A stretch of DNA of 64,000 bases from Planctomycetota bacterium (GTDB lineage: Bacteria; Planctomycetota; GCA-2746535), in assembly GCA_002746535.1 (NCBI GenBank), contig NVWA01000012.1, forward strand, positions 41,680-105,679, read 5' to 3'. Shown here piece after piece: positions 53,460-61,402 of this stretch. The notes under the pieces were generated by a model. It ran no database searches and was not told where the DNA came from. It worked only from the letters and a program-made list of their open reading frames with translations. Within the stretch, counting starts at the first letter, position 1; each line of letters starts with the position of its first letter. The position numbers were made by a program, and so were the translations under genes.

Positions 53460-54242
53460 ATGTCCGATCAAGAACCTGAGAAAAAAGTTGAGCCTCCACT
53501 CATCATACTTAAAAATATACACAAGGCTTTTAATGGTCAAGATATTTTAAATGGCGTCAACTTGGAAGTAAATCAAGGGGAAACCTTGGTTATCATTGGT
53601 GGCTCAGGCACTGGTAAGAGTGTCACGCTAAAACATATCGTACGAATTTTAACTCCCGATAAAGGTCAAGTTTTTGTTGATGGAATTGAAGTTTCCAAAC
53701 CAATGAAATCCAGCAAAATTGCGGAATATAGAAGAAAAATTGGATACCTCTTTCAATCTGGAGCTCTTATTAATTGGCTTAACGTTTATGATAACATTGC
53801 TTTGCCCCTCAGAGAAAATACAACTTTAAGTGAAAAAGAGATAAAAGCTAAAGTCGATGAAAAGCTGAATTTGCTAGAACTAGAACAAGCCGTTCGTAAA
53901 TTCCCCTCTGAAATCTCTGGAGGTATGAAAAAAAGAGCTGGCATGGCAAGAGCCATTATTGCAAATCCAAAGATTCTATTATATGATGAGCCAACGTCTG
54001 GATTAGATCCCATAATGTCTGCAAATATTAATCAAATGGTTAACTTGATGAAAAAGGAATTGTCAGTCACTCAAATTATGGTTACTCATGACATGAATAG
54101 CGCCTATGCCGTTGCTGATAAAATTGCAATGCTTTACAAAGGCAATATAATCTTTTATGGAACGCCAGATGAAATTAAACAGAGCCAAGATGAAAGAATC
54201 CAGCATTTTATCCAAGGCATACCATCAAAAATTGAAATTTAA
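53460..54242 (+). CDS. mlaF: MlaF-type ABC transporter ATPase for lipid transport
   Basis: From ATG 53460 a 260-residue ABC ATPase: Walker A IGGSGTGKSVTLKH, Q-loop YLFQSGAL, signature SGGMKKRAGMARA, Walker B ILLYDEPTSGLDP and the H-loop MVTHDM. The SGGMKKR signature and TSGLDP are those of MlaF, which pairs with MlaE. An in-frame TTG at 53448 is possible; neither has a strong ribosome binding site. No MlaE permease gene is adjacent, so its membrane partner must be elsewhere. The next gene encodes the Mce-type substrate-binding protein. Confidence 0.85.
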   Translation: MSDQEPEKKVEPPLIILKNIHKAFNGQDILNGVNLEVNQGETLVIIGGSGTGKSVTLKHIVRILTPDKGQVFVDGIEVSKPMKSSKIAEYRRKIGYLFQSGALINWLNVYDNIALPLRENTTLSEKEIKAKVDEKLNLLELEQAVRKFPSEISGGMKKRAGMARAIIANPKILLYDEPTSGLDPIMSANINQMVNLMKKELSVTQIMVTHDMNSAYAVADKIAMLYKGNIIFYGTPDEIKQSQDERIQHFIQGIPSKIEI

Positions 54243-54265
54243 TAACGCTTTGCGAAAGATCCCTC

Positions 54266-55069
54266 ATGTATAAAACAACCGATTTTCTAGCAGGTTTCTT
54301 TGTGATTGCCTCGATGGCTCTCACACTTTGGGCTACCATAATTTTAGGTGGACACGAAAGTGCCTTAAAAGAATTGATCTTAGGAAAAGAAGATACAAGC
54401 TTGGTCGTTAAATTTAATAAGATTGCTGGCTTAGAAGTAAATCACAGTGTCAAGGTCCAAGGCCATGAATATGGTAAAGTAGCTAAAATTGAACTCGACC
54501 CTAGAGATAGTACTTTACTAGTTGAGCTAAAACTAGACCGTCCTATTCAAGTATTTGAAGGGTATAAAATTCAAATAACAGATGAAAGTGTTCTCGGTGG
54601 AAAAGCGGTATATATTGATGTCGGTAATAAAATGGGAAAGAAAATTGAGTCATTATATGGAAAAGGTAGAAAAAATTTGGTTGGAGTTGTTTCGGGAAAT
54701 TTAATGTCGGAGGGCGGAAATATCTTGGCAGATAACCGCGAAGACATAAGAAAAATCATTAAAAATATAAAACAAATTACTGACAATATTAAAGAAATAT
54801 CCGTTTCAGTTAATGAAGGAAACGGCATCGTTTCTAAATTAATTAACGATGAAGAAATGGGAAATCACTTAAAAACATCCATTGCAGATCTTAATAGAAT
54901 CATTGGAAAAGTAAGAAAAGGAGAAGGCTTTTTAGGCAAACTTCTTACAGATGAAACCATTTTTAATGATGTCAAAAAATTACTAAAAGAGGCTCAAACT
55001 TCATTGGAAGATCTTAGGGAGCAAGCCCCAATTACCACTTTTAGTGGAACTTTATTAGGTGCCTTTTAA
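54266..55069 (+). CDS. mlaD: MlaD-like Mce-domain protein
   Basis: A 267-residue protein with one N-terminal membrane helix (FLAGFFVIASMALTLWATII, about 7-26) and an Mce domain (about 40-125): LVVKFNKIAGLEVNHSVKVQG, GKVAKIELD, YKIQITDESVLGGKAVYID. The C-terminal 100 residues contain long helices (DIRKIIKNIKQITDNIKEIS) that in PqiB/Mce proteins form channels. It would bind phospholipid in the periplasm and pass it to or from the ABC complex. The gene starts 23 bp after mlaF. Context: outer-membrane lipid asymmetry. Confidence 0.85.
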   Translation: MYKTTDFLAGFFVIASMALTLWATIILGGHESALKELILGKEDTSLVVKFNKIAGLEVNHSVKVQGHEYGKVAKIELDPRDSTLLVELKLDRPIQVFEGYKIQITDESVLGGKAVYIDVGNKMGKKIESLYGKGRKNLVGVVSGNLMSEGGNILADNREDIRKIIKNIKQITDNIKEISVSVNEGNGIVSKLINDEEMGNHLKTSIADLNRIIGKVRKGEGFLGKLLTDETIFNDVKKLLKEAQTSLEDLREQAPITTFSGTLLGAF

Positions 55070-55070
55070 A

Positions 55071-55092
55071 TTCATATTATTTTCAATATGAA
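55071..55092 (+). terminator. Possible terminator hairpin after mlaD
   Basis: TTCATATT at 55071-55078 pairs perfectly with AATATGAA at 55085-55092 around a 6-base loop, directly after the mlaD stop. The stem is AT-only and no T-run follows, so it is a weak terminator or chance structure. Confidence 0.35.
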
Positions 55093-55229
55093 TATAATCG
55101 TCAGGGCTTCTTTCCTCCTCCCCTTTTCAAAAATAAATAATATTTTATATTTTTAATATCTCTGAAGCATTAAGCTAACTTCCAATCTAAACATTCTAAG
55201 CAAAATACTTTACAAAGGCTAATTTTAAG

Positions 55230-55250
55230 TGCGATCTTTTTTATACCTAA
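55230..55250 (+). repeat. Iteron (single, plus orientation) upstream of the initiator gene
   Basis: A 21-bp unit TGCGATC-TTTTTTAT-ACCTAA, matching the unit at 57903 in 19 of 21 positions by eye. It lies 721 bp before the initiator start and could be an operator for autoregulation. Confidence 0.6.
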
Positions 55251-55280
55251 AATAAAATCGAATTTGAATGCATGCCATAT

Positions 55281-55325
55281 CATAAGAATGCGCGCAATAG
55301 CTAAAGTATAGAGACCATTCTTATG
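55281..55325 (+). repeat. 10-bp inverted repeat with 25-bp spacer upstream of the initiator gene
   Basis: CATAAGAATG at 55281-55290 is the exact reverse complement of CATTCTTATG at 55316-55325. Flanking bases partly extend the pairing. It could be a protein-binding site or an RNA structure; role unknown. Confidence 0.5.
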
Positions 55326-55360
55326 GCATATTTGCAATTTTAAAATTTGGTATTTATTCT

Positions 55361-55377
55361 GTGCATGCATAATGCAC
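55361..55377 (+). repeat. Inverted repeat GTGCAT-5-ATGCAC
   Basis: GTGCAT at 55361-55366 and ATGCAC at 55372-55377 form a perfect 6-bp inverted repeat around 5 bp. The same half-sites occur, reversed, in front of the HTH-membrane gene (59192-59211), suggesting one protein recognises both places. Confidence 0.55.
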
Positions 55378-55546
55378 TTATCTATAACTATTTTTATAAT
55401 AGAGACTTATAATGTGCATGCAAAATCTTATGCATTTGTATTTGTTAACTCTTTTTGCATAAATGTTGTACTATGCATGCTAGGGTAATTACCAAATTGC
55501 ATGACTTAGTGCATTCCTCGCTAGGAACAAAAATTGTGAATTTCAA

Positions 55547-55567
55547 AATGGTTAAAAAAAGGTCGCA
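55547..55567 (-). repeat. Iteron (minus orientation) upstream of the initiator gene
   Basis: Read on the minus strand, this 21-bp unit is TGCGACC-TTTTTTT-AACCATT, matching the iteron pattern TGCGAnC-T-run-ACC. It points toward the left part of the region. Function as an initiator binding site is inferred from the match to the array at 57903-58149. Confidence 0.5.
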
Positions 55568-55970
55568 GCTTTATTCTCTTCGACCCCACATCAATCTAAA
55601 AAATATATACCGTTTTCTGAATAAACATATTTGCAAATACAGAAACTGAACTTGAAGCGAATTAATTAATACATTTTTAGGGCCTATAATTGTATTAATA
55701 TTTTAATATCATTGATTAAAAATGTATGAGGTCTAGTACCCATTCATTGAAATTACTTTCTTAATTATCTAAGATATCCATGCAATGTTAGCCCCTAATT
55801 TGAATATAAATATCGACTCTTTTATACCAAAAAAGAGAGTTACAAATTTCAACTTTAACTAATTTATGGATCGGTTTCTATTCCTAATGGCTATGGAATA
55901 AGACTTGACCAAACCTTTTAAATCAGGATAAAACAAATTTTTTAAAGTCTGCTCTTCTAGAAATGAAGCT

Positions 55971-57644
55971 ATGAAAAACATTCCTACGGAATTACTTTCT
56001 GACTCTGAATTCAAAAAAAGGTTTGAAAACTTTGATGTTCAAACCTCCGATCAAATTCCAACCCAAATGTCTTTGGAAGCAAATATCATCCAATTCCCAC
56101 TTGTTTCTTTTAAGGGAGATTCTAGAAAAGAACGCATTTGGAAGAGGGAAATATGTGACGAAAATGGAAACATTGAAACCACTCAGGAGCTGAAATTTTT
56201 GGCTCCAGGAGACATGAAATTAGCCAATGGTATTATAGATAGAAAGCTTCAAATATTATCTTTTCATCTTTGGCAAAAATACGGTAGCCAGGAAAGCGGA
56301 ACTTTTTGGTTTACTCTTAGAGGATTGGCGGAGTTTCTTCAAATTGCTCCCAATGGAAAGAATTTAAAGAGAATCAAGGAAGCCATGGGTCGCCTGCAAA
56401 TGACCAGCATTATTTCGACAAATGCCATGACCAAGAAGACTGACTCTGGTGAACTTGTGACTAAATCCGCGGAAGGATATTTGAACTTTTTTTCTAATTT
56501 GCAGTTTATTTCTACAAATACCGGTCAAACAAATGATATAGAGAATTCAAAAAACCTATCCTTTGCACAAATACATAAATTTTTCATTAATAATTTTATG
56601 AGGGAATATTCAGGAAAAATTGATCTTAACTTAACATTGAAGCTCAAACAGCCTGCTTCAATTGGTTTGTACTTCCTTCTTTGCAGCCAATCGGTAAATG
56701 AAGATTCCGAAATATTCGTCTCTTTAAATAGTTTAATAGAAAATATTCCATTAGACCCAAATAAAAATAAAGTTGCCGATTATGACAGAATACTTGGATC
56801 AACATTTTCAGAATTAATCAAATATGGCGTTATTGAGAATATTGAAAAAAAGGAGAGAAAGAAATCGGCCATTAAGAGAGAAAGAAAAATTGACCGGGTA
56901 TATTATCTCATCAAAATATCAAAAGAAGTTCGAGAAATACAATTATCAATGTTTCCTGAGACACCTGCATACGATGAATCATTTGAAATCGACCCTTTAT
57001 TGTCTCAGATGATATCTTTGTCTGGTCTGAATGAAGAAACAGCTAAAAAAATAATGAATTCAAAAGAGTTTAATTTAAGTAGCTTTGAGGATGCCATTGA
57101 TGTGATGGTTTATAATCAGGTCGTTTTGAAAAAAGATATTTCCTTGCATGAAAATTACTTAAACAAATTGGTTGATAAAAAAGCGACCCTTAAAAAAGAC
57201 CAAAAAGTTTGGCTAAGTAAAAATCTTGAAAATAAAGAAAGCAAAAACACCGTTCTTCAAAAAAGTATTTCATTGAGGCCTATCCCAAGTGAAAAAGATG
57301 ATTTAATCATTTACTTAACAGGCCTCGGTATGTGGGATAATAAAGCTAAAAATATCTGTAACAACCAACCTATTGATAAAATAGTACTACAAATCAACGG
57401 ATGGCTTATCAAACACAAGGATGATGATTTAAAAAGTAATATAAGAGAACTTGTTAGTGCCTGTGAATCAGAAGAAGGCTATGAAACTTTTAATAGCACA
57501 GCTGTGCCTGATTTCTCAGGGAATGAGCTTTGGCAAATCAAAGGCTACAATAAACAATTGGTTTTTAAGCAACACAAAGAAGCTGAAAAGTTTTGTGAAG
57601 ACAATAACATTTCTCCTCTAAAGATTTATCAAAGTAACCCTTAA
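55971..57644 (+). CDS. Plasmid-type replication initiator (RepA/RPA-like)
   Basis: A 557-residue protein. The N-terminal half resembles replication initiator protein A of plasmids: LAPGDMKLANGIIDRKLQIL, a long helix, FTLRGLAEFLQIAPNGKNLK then RIKEAMGRLQMTSI (about residues 75-145, first winged helix). A second domain (about 215-310; LKLKQPASIGLYFLLCSQ, YDRILGSTFSELIKYGVIEN) looks like the second winged helix of Rep_3/RPA initiators. The C-terminal 230 residues are not recognised. Flanked on both sides by gene-free DNA with 21-bp iterons, it would bind those iterons to start replication. It is probably the initiator of a megaplasmid or chromid, or of an integrated plasmid. Confidence 0.72.
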   Translation: MKNIPTELLSDSEFKKRFENFDVQTSDQIPTQMSLEANIIQFPLVSFKGDSRKERIWKREICDENGNIETTQELKFLAPGDMKLANGIIDRKLQILSFHLWQKYGSQESGTFWFTLRGLAEFLQIAPNGKNLKRIKEAMGRLQMTSIISTNAMTKKTDSGELVTKSAEGYLNFFSNLQFISTNTGQTNDIENSKNLSFAQIHKFFINNFMREYSGKIDLNLTLKLKQPASIGLYFLLCSQSVNEDSEIFVSLNSLIENIPLDPNKNKVADYDRILGSTFSELIKYGVIENIEKKERKKSAIKRERKIDRVYYLIKISKEVREIQLSMFPETPAYDESFEIDPLLSQMISLSGLNEETAKKIMNSKEFNLSSFEDAIDVMVYNQVVLKKDISLHENYLNKLVDKKATLKKDQKVWLSKNLENKESKNTVLQKSISLRPIPSEKDDLIIYLTGLGMWDNKAKNICNNQPIDKIVLQINGWLIKHKDDDLKSNIRELVSACESEEGYETFNSTAVPDFSGNELWQIKGYNKQLVFKQHKEAEKFCEDNNISPLKIYQSNP

Positions 57645-57683
57645 TACCACTTCCCAATTAAATTTTCAGACCCTGATACAAAT

Positions 57684-57704
57684 TTAGGTTAAAGAAAGAT
57701 CGCA
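57684..57704 (-). repeat. Iteron (minus orientation) just after the initiator gene
   Basis: On the minus strand this unit reads TGCGATC-TTTCTTT-AACCTAA, an almost perfect match to the iteron consensus. It lies 40 bp after the initiator stop codon, in opposite orientation to the array at 57903, so array and single iteron face each other. Confidence 0.65.
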
Positions 57705-57720
57705 GGAAGTTTTCTTCCTG
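57703..57720 (+). terminator. Hairpin after the replication initiator gene
   Basis: CAGGAAG at 57703-57709 and CTTCCTG at 57714-57720 form a perfect 7-bp stem with a TTTT loop, 58 bp after the initiator stop. A short T-run (TTTT after TATTGG) follows. It overlaps the end of the minus-orientation iteron. It may end the initiator transcript, or be part of the origin. Confidence 0.45.
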
Positions 57721-57902
57721 TATTGGTTTTCAAATTACAATTCATATATATAGTGGTACAAAAAATATTGACCACTATAAGTATTTATTCCGCAAATAGT
57801 TAGCTCATAAGAAACCCTAATCATTAGCAAATGCAATACATGAATACAAAACACTAGATATAGTATTTAAAGCGTTTAATCTCCACAAAAAATGATGTTT
57901 CA

Positions 57903-58149
57903 TGCGATCTTTTTTTGACCTAACTGATCTAAAAACCTATAAATCGTTCTCATCTGCGATCAAAACGTCCCTTCAATGAGATCATAATTGTACTTTTAGT
58001 GCGAACCTTTTTAGACCTAATGAACTATATCTAGATATAACTTGTTATTTAACAACATATTAGAAGTATTTATCCTGGAAAAGACTGCGAACATTTTTTA
58101 ACAAAATTGCGATCCAAATCATTTCACCTGCGAACTTATTTGGCCCCTT
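57903..58149 (+). repeat. Iteron array (six plus-oriented 21-bp units) of a probable replication origin
   Basis: Units begin TGCGA[T/A]C and lie at 57903-57923, 57955-57975, 58000-58020, 58086-58106, 58108-58128 and 58129-58149. The best (57903, 58000) share a T-run in the middle and ACCTAA at the end; the others keep the head and vary in the tail. The last three are spaced 22 and 21 bp, two helical turns, as in typical plasmid iterons. Distances between the first four are 52, 45 and 86 bp. The DNA between and after is very AT-rich, as in an opening zone. Matching single units flank the initiator gene. Confidence 0.7.
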
Positions 58150-58578
58150 TTGAGATATATTTTAGACCATATTTTTTATAAAACCTTATTATGAGACTCT
58201 TTTAAGCATCGCTCCTACTATACTAAAAGTAGTTATGTTATAAGTATAGGCGTCTACTTTATATTATTATCAATAGTTTCGTATAGAAAACTAAAACATT
58301 CTTCACGTGAAACTATTTTCTATTTGCAACTAGTATTCTTGAAATCTATTGTGCAAAAGGTAACTGATTATATCTCAGTAGTTTATGACAAAGTAAAAGC
58401 GTTTAAATATTCTTTTAATCTTATTTCTTTTCTACTCTTTTTTATATAAGAAAGTTAAACAACCATAACGAATCGCATAAATTACATATACAGCCAATTT
58501 TTTAGGTTTTATTGAATCAAGGCCAGTTCTTCTAATAAAATACCATATCTCTCATATTAATATCGATTTAATACTTTC

Positions 58579-59211
58579 ATGCATGCATTAACTATAAGTA
58601 ACTTGTTATCAATACTTTATGCTGATAACTCACCGAATCTATTATTGATAGCATGCATTATGCCTTTGCATACATGCACAACTGCATGGCAGCATGCATA
58701 TTTCCCACCTTAAATATAATTTATGCACTTATTATTCCTGCAATAATGATGTGCAGTGCGTGGCTTGTGCATTTTATAGACGCAATCTGGCAGATATTTA
58801 TAGGGTAGAACCTTCTTCTAAAACAAACTAATAGGAGAGGTAAACATAATATTCTTATCCAAAAAAGTGAGAACTTAGGTAAAAAAACGTAAAATGAGCT
58901 AGATAACACATATCGTTGTCAAACAATCATATTAAACTCTTGGTATCAATTTCATGTATATATACCGAAAAAATGCACGCCAATAATCCTATGCATGCAT
59001 TATAGTCATTTAAAGAAAATAGTGTTTTAGAATGCAGAAATAAACCTACATGCTGTGCACAAGAAAATCAGTTTTTTCTAAAAATCATGGTATTTAAAAA
59101 TGTGCATGCAATCCTCATCTTGAACATAACATTAACCTTGACAATAGTTTAGAGGAGAGATAATTCTTCTGCATAACGTATGCAGTAGCAAAATGCACGA
59201 AATAGTGCATT
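58579..59211 (+). repeat. Cluster of GCATGC/TGCAT palindromes in front of the HTH-membrane gene
   Basis: The stretch holds many short sites: CATGCATGCATTA (58579), GCATGCATTATG (58651), ACATGCAC (58673), GCATGGC-AGCATGCATA (58684), TTATGCACTT (58721), TGTGCA (58750 and 58766), AATGCACGC (58972), ATGCATGCATTA (58991), GTGCATGCA (59102) and the operator-like pair at 59192-59211. The density of TGCA-centred palindromes is far above what appears in the coding DNA nearby. Such clusters resemble centromere-like or regulatory arrays; the function is inferred. Confidence 0.5.
59192..59211 (+). promoter_or_regulatory. Perfect inverted repeat (AATGCAC-6-GTGCATT), operator-like site
   Basis: AATGCAC at 59192-59198 and GTGCATT at 59205-59211 form a perfect 7-bp inverted repeat with a 6-bp spacer. 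It ends 24 bp before the ATG of the HTH-membrane protein, between promoter zone and ribosome binding site. GTGCAC follows at 59212. This is a good candidate autoregulatory site for that protein. Confidence 0.55.
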
Positions 59212-59235
59212 GTGCACAAAGGAGATAGGGGTAAA

Positions 59236-60435
59236 ATGGCTGAATTAGCTTATTTGTCTAAAAAAGATGTAATGTCGCTATTTGCTATAAGAGATAGAAC
59301 ATTTTATTCTTGGATAGAAAAAGAGCTATTGTTCGCCATAGATATTGATGGTTCTAAAAGATATGACGTAACAAAGGCGCTCAAGCAAAAAAATATAGAT
59401 CCAGCAGATGTGAATATGTTATTAGCAAAACCCGTTCAAATAAATGGCGAAAATGGCATTGAGGCGATGTCATCCAATTTAGCCGTTAACAATGTTGAAA
59501 ACATCAAACAACTTAAAAACCAATTAGAAGCAATAAATGCTGAACTCAAAGATGAGCGTAATAAAAACCTTAAAATTTTAAATCAAATAGAGATAGCTGA
59601 AAGCCACCAAAAGCTTTTGATAGAATTTAAAGACAATGAGACAAAATTATTTGAATTGTCCAAAGCTCGAGAAAACGAGATGGTGGTAGCTTTTCAAGAT
59701 AAAATGAAAGAAATCGTTTTAAGCGTACAGGACAATGAAAATGGGCAATATCAAAAGGTCCTAGAAGTTTTGAATGAATCTCAGGTAGAAAGAGAAAAGG
59801 GTTTAAAAAGTTCACTAAAAACATCCGTTATTTCATTTTGCATAATGATGCTTGTTTTAATGGCAGGTTTTATAGCGGTATACTTATCTCAAGCAAAAAA
59901 AATGGATTTGCTAGAACAATCAAAAGAAGATCTAAAGAATAGCTCCCACAGAAAAGAGCTTGAGTTGAAAAATACTCAGTTTATTAAAGAGCAAGAAATT
60001 ACCAATAAAGGCAAAGATGAAATCCTTCGATTGACAAATGCAAATATTGAAAAAGTTGCTCAAATCTTCAAAGAAAATGAGGCCAAGAGAGCAGAATTAA
60101 TATTAAAAAAAGATAAAAGTTATGCAAAAGATAAAACTCAATTGTCAAATGTTTACAATAACACACTGGCTAATATGCAAAAAAGATTAGATGAAATCAC
60201 CAAAAAAAACGACCTTTATCGTGACGATAATAATGATTTAAAACTTAATGTTAAAATTTTAAATCTTCAGATGAAAAATATTTTAGAAGAAATTGTTTCC
60301 AATAAAAATGCTGGGGACAAATACAGTAAAGAAAAAAATGACTCGTTGGAAAAAGCATTGAAAGATATTCAAGAAGGATTAAAAAAAATAAATGAAAACA
60401 GTGGCTCGGTTCTTATAGAAGATTCAACAGAATAA
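59236..60435 (+). CDS. Membrane-anchored helix-turn-helix coiled-coil protein of unknown function
   Basis: From the ATG at 59236 (AAAGGAG upstream; an in-frame GTG at 59212 lacks a site) the product is 399 residues. Residues 1-55 form a MerR/excisionase-like HTH (AYLSKKDVMSLFAIRDRTFY, then SWIEKELLFAIDIDG, KRYDVTKAL). Coiled coil runs about 85-185, a transmembrane helix lies at about 197-218 (VISFCIMMLVLMAGFIAVY), and a second coiled coil runs about 222-380. So a DNA-binding end is on one side of the membrane and a helical domain on the other. It resembles KfrA-like plasmid proteins (HTH plus coiled coil) with a membrane helix added. It lies in a replication module, followed 6 bp later by a recombinase-like gene. 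Confidence 0.7.
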   Translation: MAELAYLSKKDVMSLFAIRDRTFYSWIEKELLFAIDIDGSKRYDVTKALKQKNIDPADVNMLLAKPVQINGENGIEAMSSNLAVNNVENIKQLKNQLEAINAELKDERNKNLKILNQIEIAESHQKLLIEFKDNETKLFELSKARENEMVVAFQDKMKEIVLSVQDNENGQYQKVLEVLNESQVEREKGLKSSLKTSVISFCIMMLVLMAGFIAVYLSQAKKMDLLEQSKEDLKNSSHRKELELKNTQFIKEQEITNKGKDEILRLTNANIEKVAQIFKENEAKRAELILKKDKSYAKDKTQLSNVYNNTLANMQKRLDEITKKNDLYRDDNNDLKLNVKILNLQMKNILEEIVSNKNAGDKYSKEKNDSLEKALKDIQEGLKKINENSGSVLIEDSTE

Positions 60436-60441
60436 TTCATC

Positions 60442-61380
60442 ATGAGTGTCGATAATTTTTCATTGTTAGTTACAGAATATATTAACTCTTTTAACTCCCC
60501 AAATAGCAAGCTAGCATATATTCGAGACATCAAGCAGTTTCAAAAGTGGTGTTTAGAGAATGATTATGATCTGCCAATCGATATAAGTAAAATTAATGCC
60601 GCCCAGTACCGTGACTTTTTAAGTAATACATTTGCCATTAAAACAGTAGAAAGAAAACTTTCAGTTATAAAAGGGGTTTTTAAATTAGCTGTAAAGACAT
60701 CAAGGCTATCAGAAAATCCTTTTTATGAAATCAGACCTCCTGAAAATTATAATTCTAAAAAGAAAAAAAATAAACCACTTGATGTTAGCGAAGTTCAGCG
60801 AATATTATTATTTCCAAAATTAAGAACTCATGAAGGCATGCGAGATTATACAATGATCTTTTTAATGTTTTCGATGGGTTTAAAAATAGGGGAGGTTGTT
60901 AACGTACATTTTAAAGATTTCAGCGAAGTACGTGGCTTCACTGTTCTTCGAATTCGTAAATCTTTAGGTAAAGGATATTATTCTAAAATTCCACAAAACT
61001 GTCTTGAAGTTGTTAATGACTATATTAAAAAATATAAACGGGAGGAGTTTTTATTTACCAGTTTAGCGAAAAATAAAAATAAAGATCCTAAAACACAATT
61101 GCCATTAGCTGCAAGAAGTGGCTGGGCCATTTTGAAAAAATATCTTCACAAAGCAAAGCTGGACATTAAAGGACGGACGACTAATTGTGCACGTGAGTTT
61201 TTCATCAATGAGTTGGCCGAAGAGGGGGAAAGTTTTGTAAAACTTCAAGAAGCGCTTGGATTAAACAGTTTAAATGCTATCAAGCGCTATCAAGTAGAAG
61301 AATCTTCGGGTGCCAAAGAAAAGCTATCATTAAAAAATCATCCTGTAGACAAAATTAAAATAGAGATTAGGCAATATTAA
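60442..61380 (+). CDS. Tyrosine-recombinase-fold protein with degenerate catalytic site
   Basis: A 312-residue protein. Residues 1-95 match the SAM-like N-terminal domain (AYIRDIKQFQKWCLEN, TVERKLSVIKGVFKLAV) and about 110-285 the catalytic domain (MIFLMFSMGLKIGEVVNV, IRKSLGKGYYSKIP, TNCAREFFINELA, ALGLNSLNAIKRYQ). Against the XerC/D pattern, the first catalytic Arg is Lys148 (GLKIGE instead of GLRIsE), HxxR is Asn248-x-x-Arg251, and the His/Trp of LGH is Leu274. Lys177 and Tyr283 are kept. With Arg I and two His replaced, strand exchange is doubtful; it may bind DNA instead. It lies 6 bp after the HTH-membrane gene, probably the same operon. Confidence 0.8.
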   Translation: MSVDNFSLLVTEYINSFNSPNSKLAYIRDIKQFQKWCLENDYDLPIDISKINAAQYRDFLSNTFAIKTVERKLSVIKGVFKLAVKTSRLSENPFYEIRPPENYNSKKKKNKPLDVSEVQRILLFPKLRTHEGMRDYTMIFLMFSMGLKIGEVVNVHFKDFSEVRGFTVLRIRKSLGKGYYSKIPQNCLEVVNDYIKKYKREEFLFTSLAKNKNKDPKTQLPLAARSGWAILKKYLHKAKLDIKGRTTNCAREFFINELAEEGESFVKLQEALGLNSLNAIKRYQVEESSGAKEKLSLKNHPVDKIKIEIRQY

Positions 61381-61402
61381 ATAAATTTTTTGAGTTGATA
61401 TA

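Larger units (their letters stand above)
55070..55970. other. Gene-free 900-bp region upstream of the replication initiator gene
   Basis: I see no convincing gene here; short ORFs on both strands have no binding site or recognisable product. The region instead contains single iterons at 55230-55250 and 55547-55567, a 10-bp inverted repeat at 55281-55325, and clustered TGCAT/GCATGC sites at about 55268-55275, 55361-55377, 55414-55435 and 55473-55514. The base pattern is AT-rich and unlike the coding DNA on either side. It looks like the left side of a replication origin/control region. Confidence 0.6.
57645..59235. other. Gene-free 1.6-kb region, candidate replication origin
   Basis: No convincing gene lies here; a minus-strand 62-codon ORF has no binding site and no recognisable product. 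The left third holds the iteron array and a hairpin, the middle an AT-rich zone (about 58150-58560), and the right part a cluster of TGCAT-containing palindromes (58579-59211). One near-match to a DnaA box, TTATGCACT, is at 58721. Together this is the picture of an iteron-type origin plus a partition-site-like cluster. Confidence 0.6.

Noticed and set aside
55170..55370. Minus-strand 66-codon ORF in the gene-free region before the initiator
   Set aside because: No ribosome binding site, no family, and it crosses the iteron at 55230 and the inverted repeats; it looks like chance opening in AT-rich DNA.
55455..55649. Plus-strand 64-codon ORF before the initiator
   Set aside because: Starts inside a TGCAT cluster, has no binding site and no recognisable product.
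57903..58149. CRISPR array
   Set aside because: Repeat units are short, degenerate and unevenly spaced, with no cas genes nearby; iterons next to an initiator gene explain them better.
58721..58909. Minus-strand 62-codon ORF in the candidate origin region
   Set aside because: Hydrophobic but no binding site, and overlaps the palindrome cluster; probably not coding.
60442..61380. Active phage or integrative element integrase
   Set aside because: Several catalytic residues are replaced, no phage structural genes are near, and I find no att-like direct repeats or tRNA gene.
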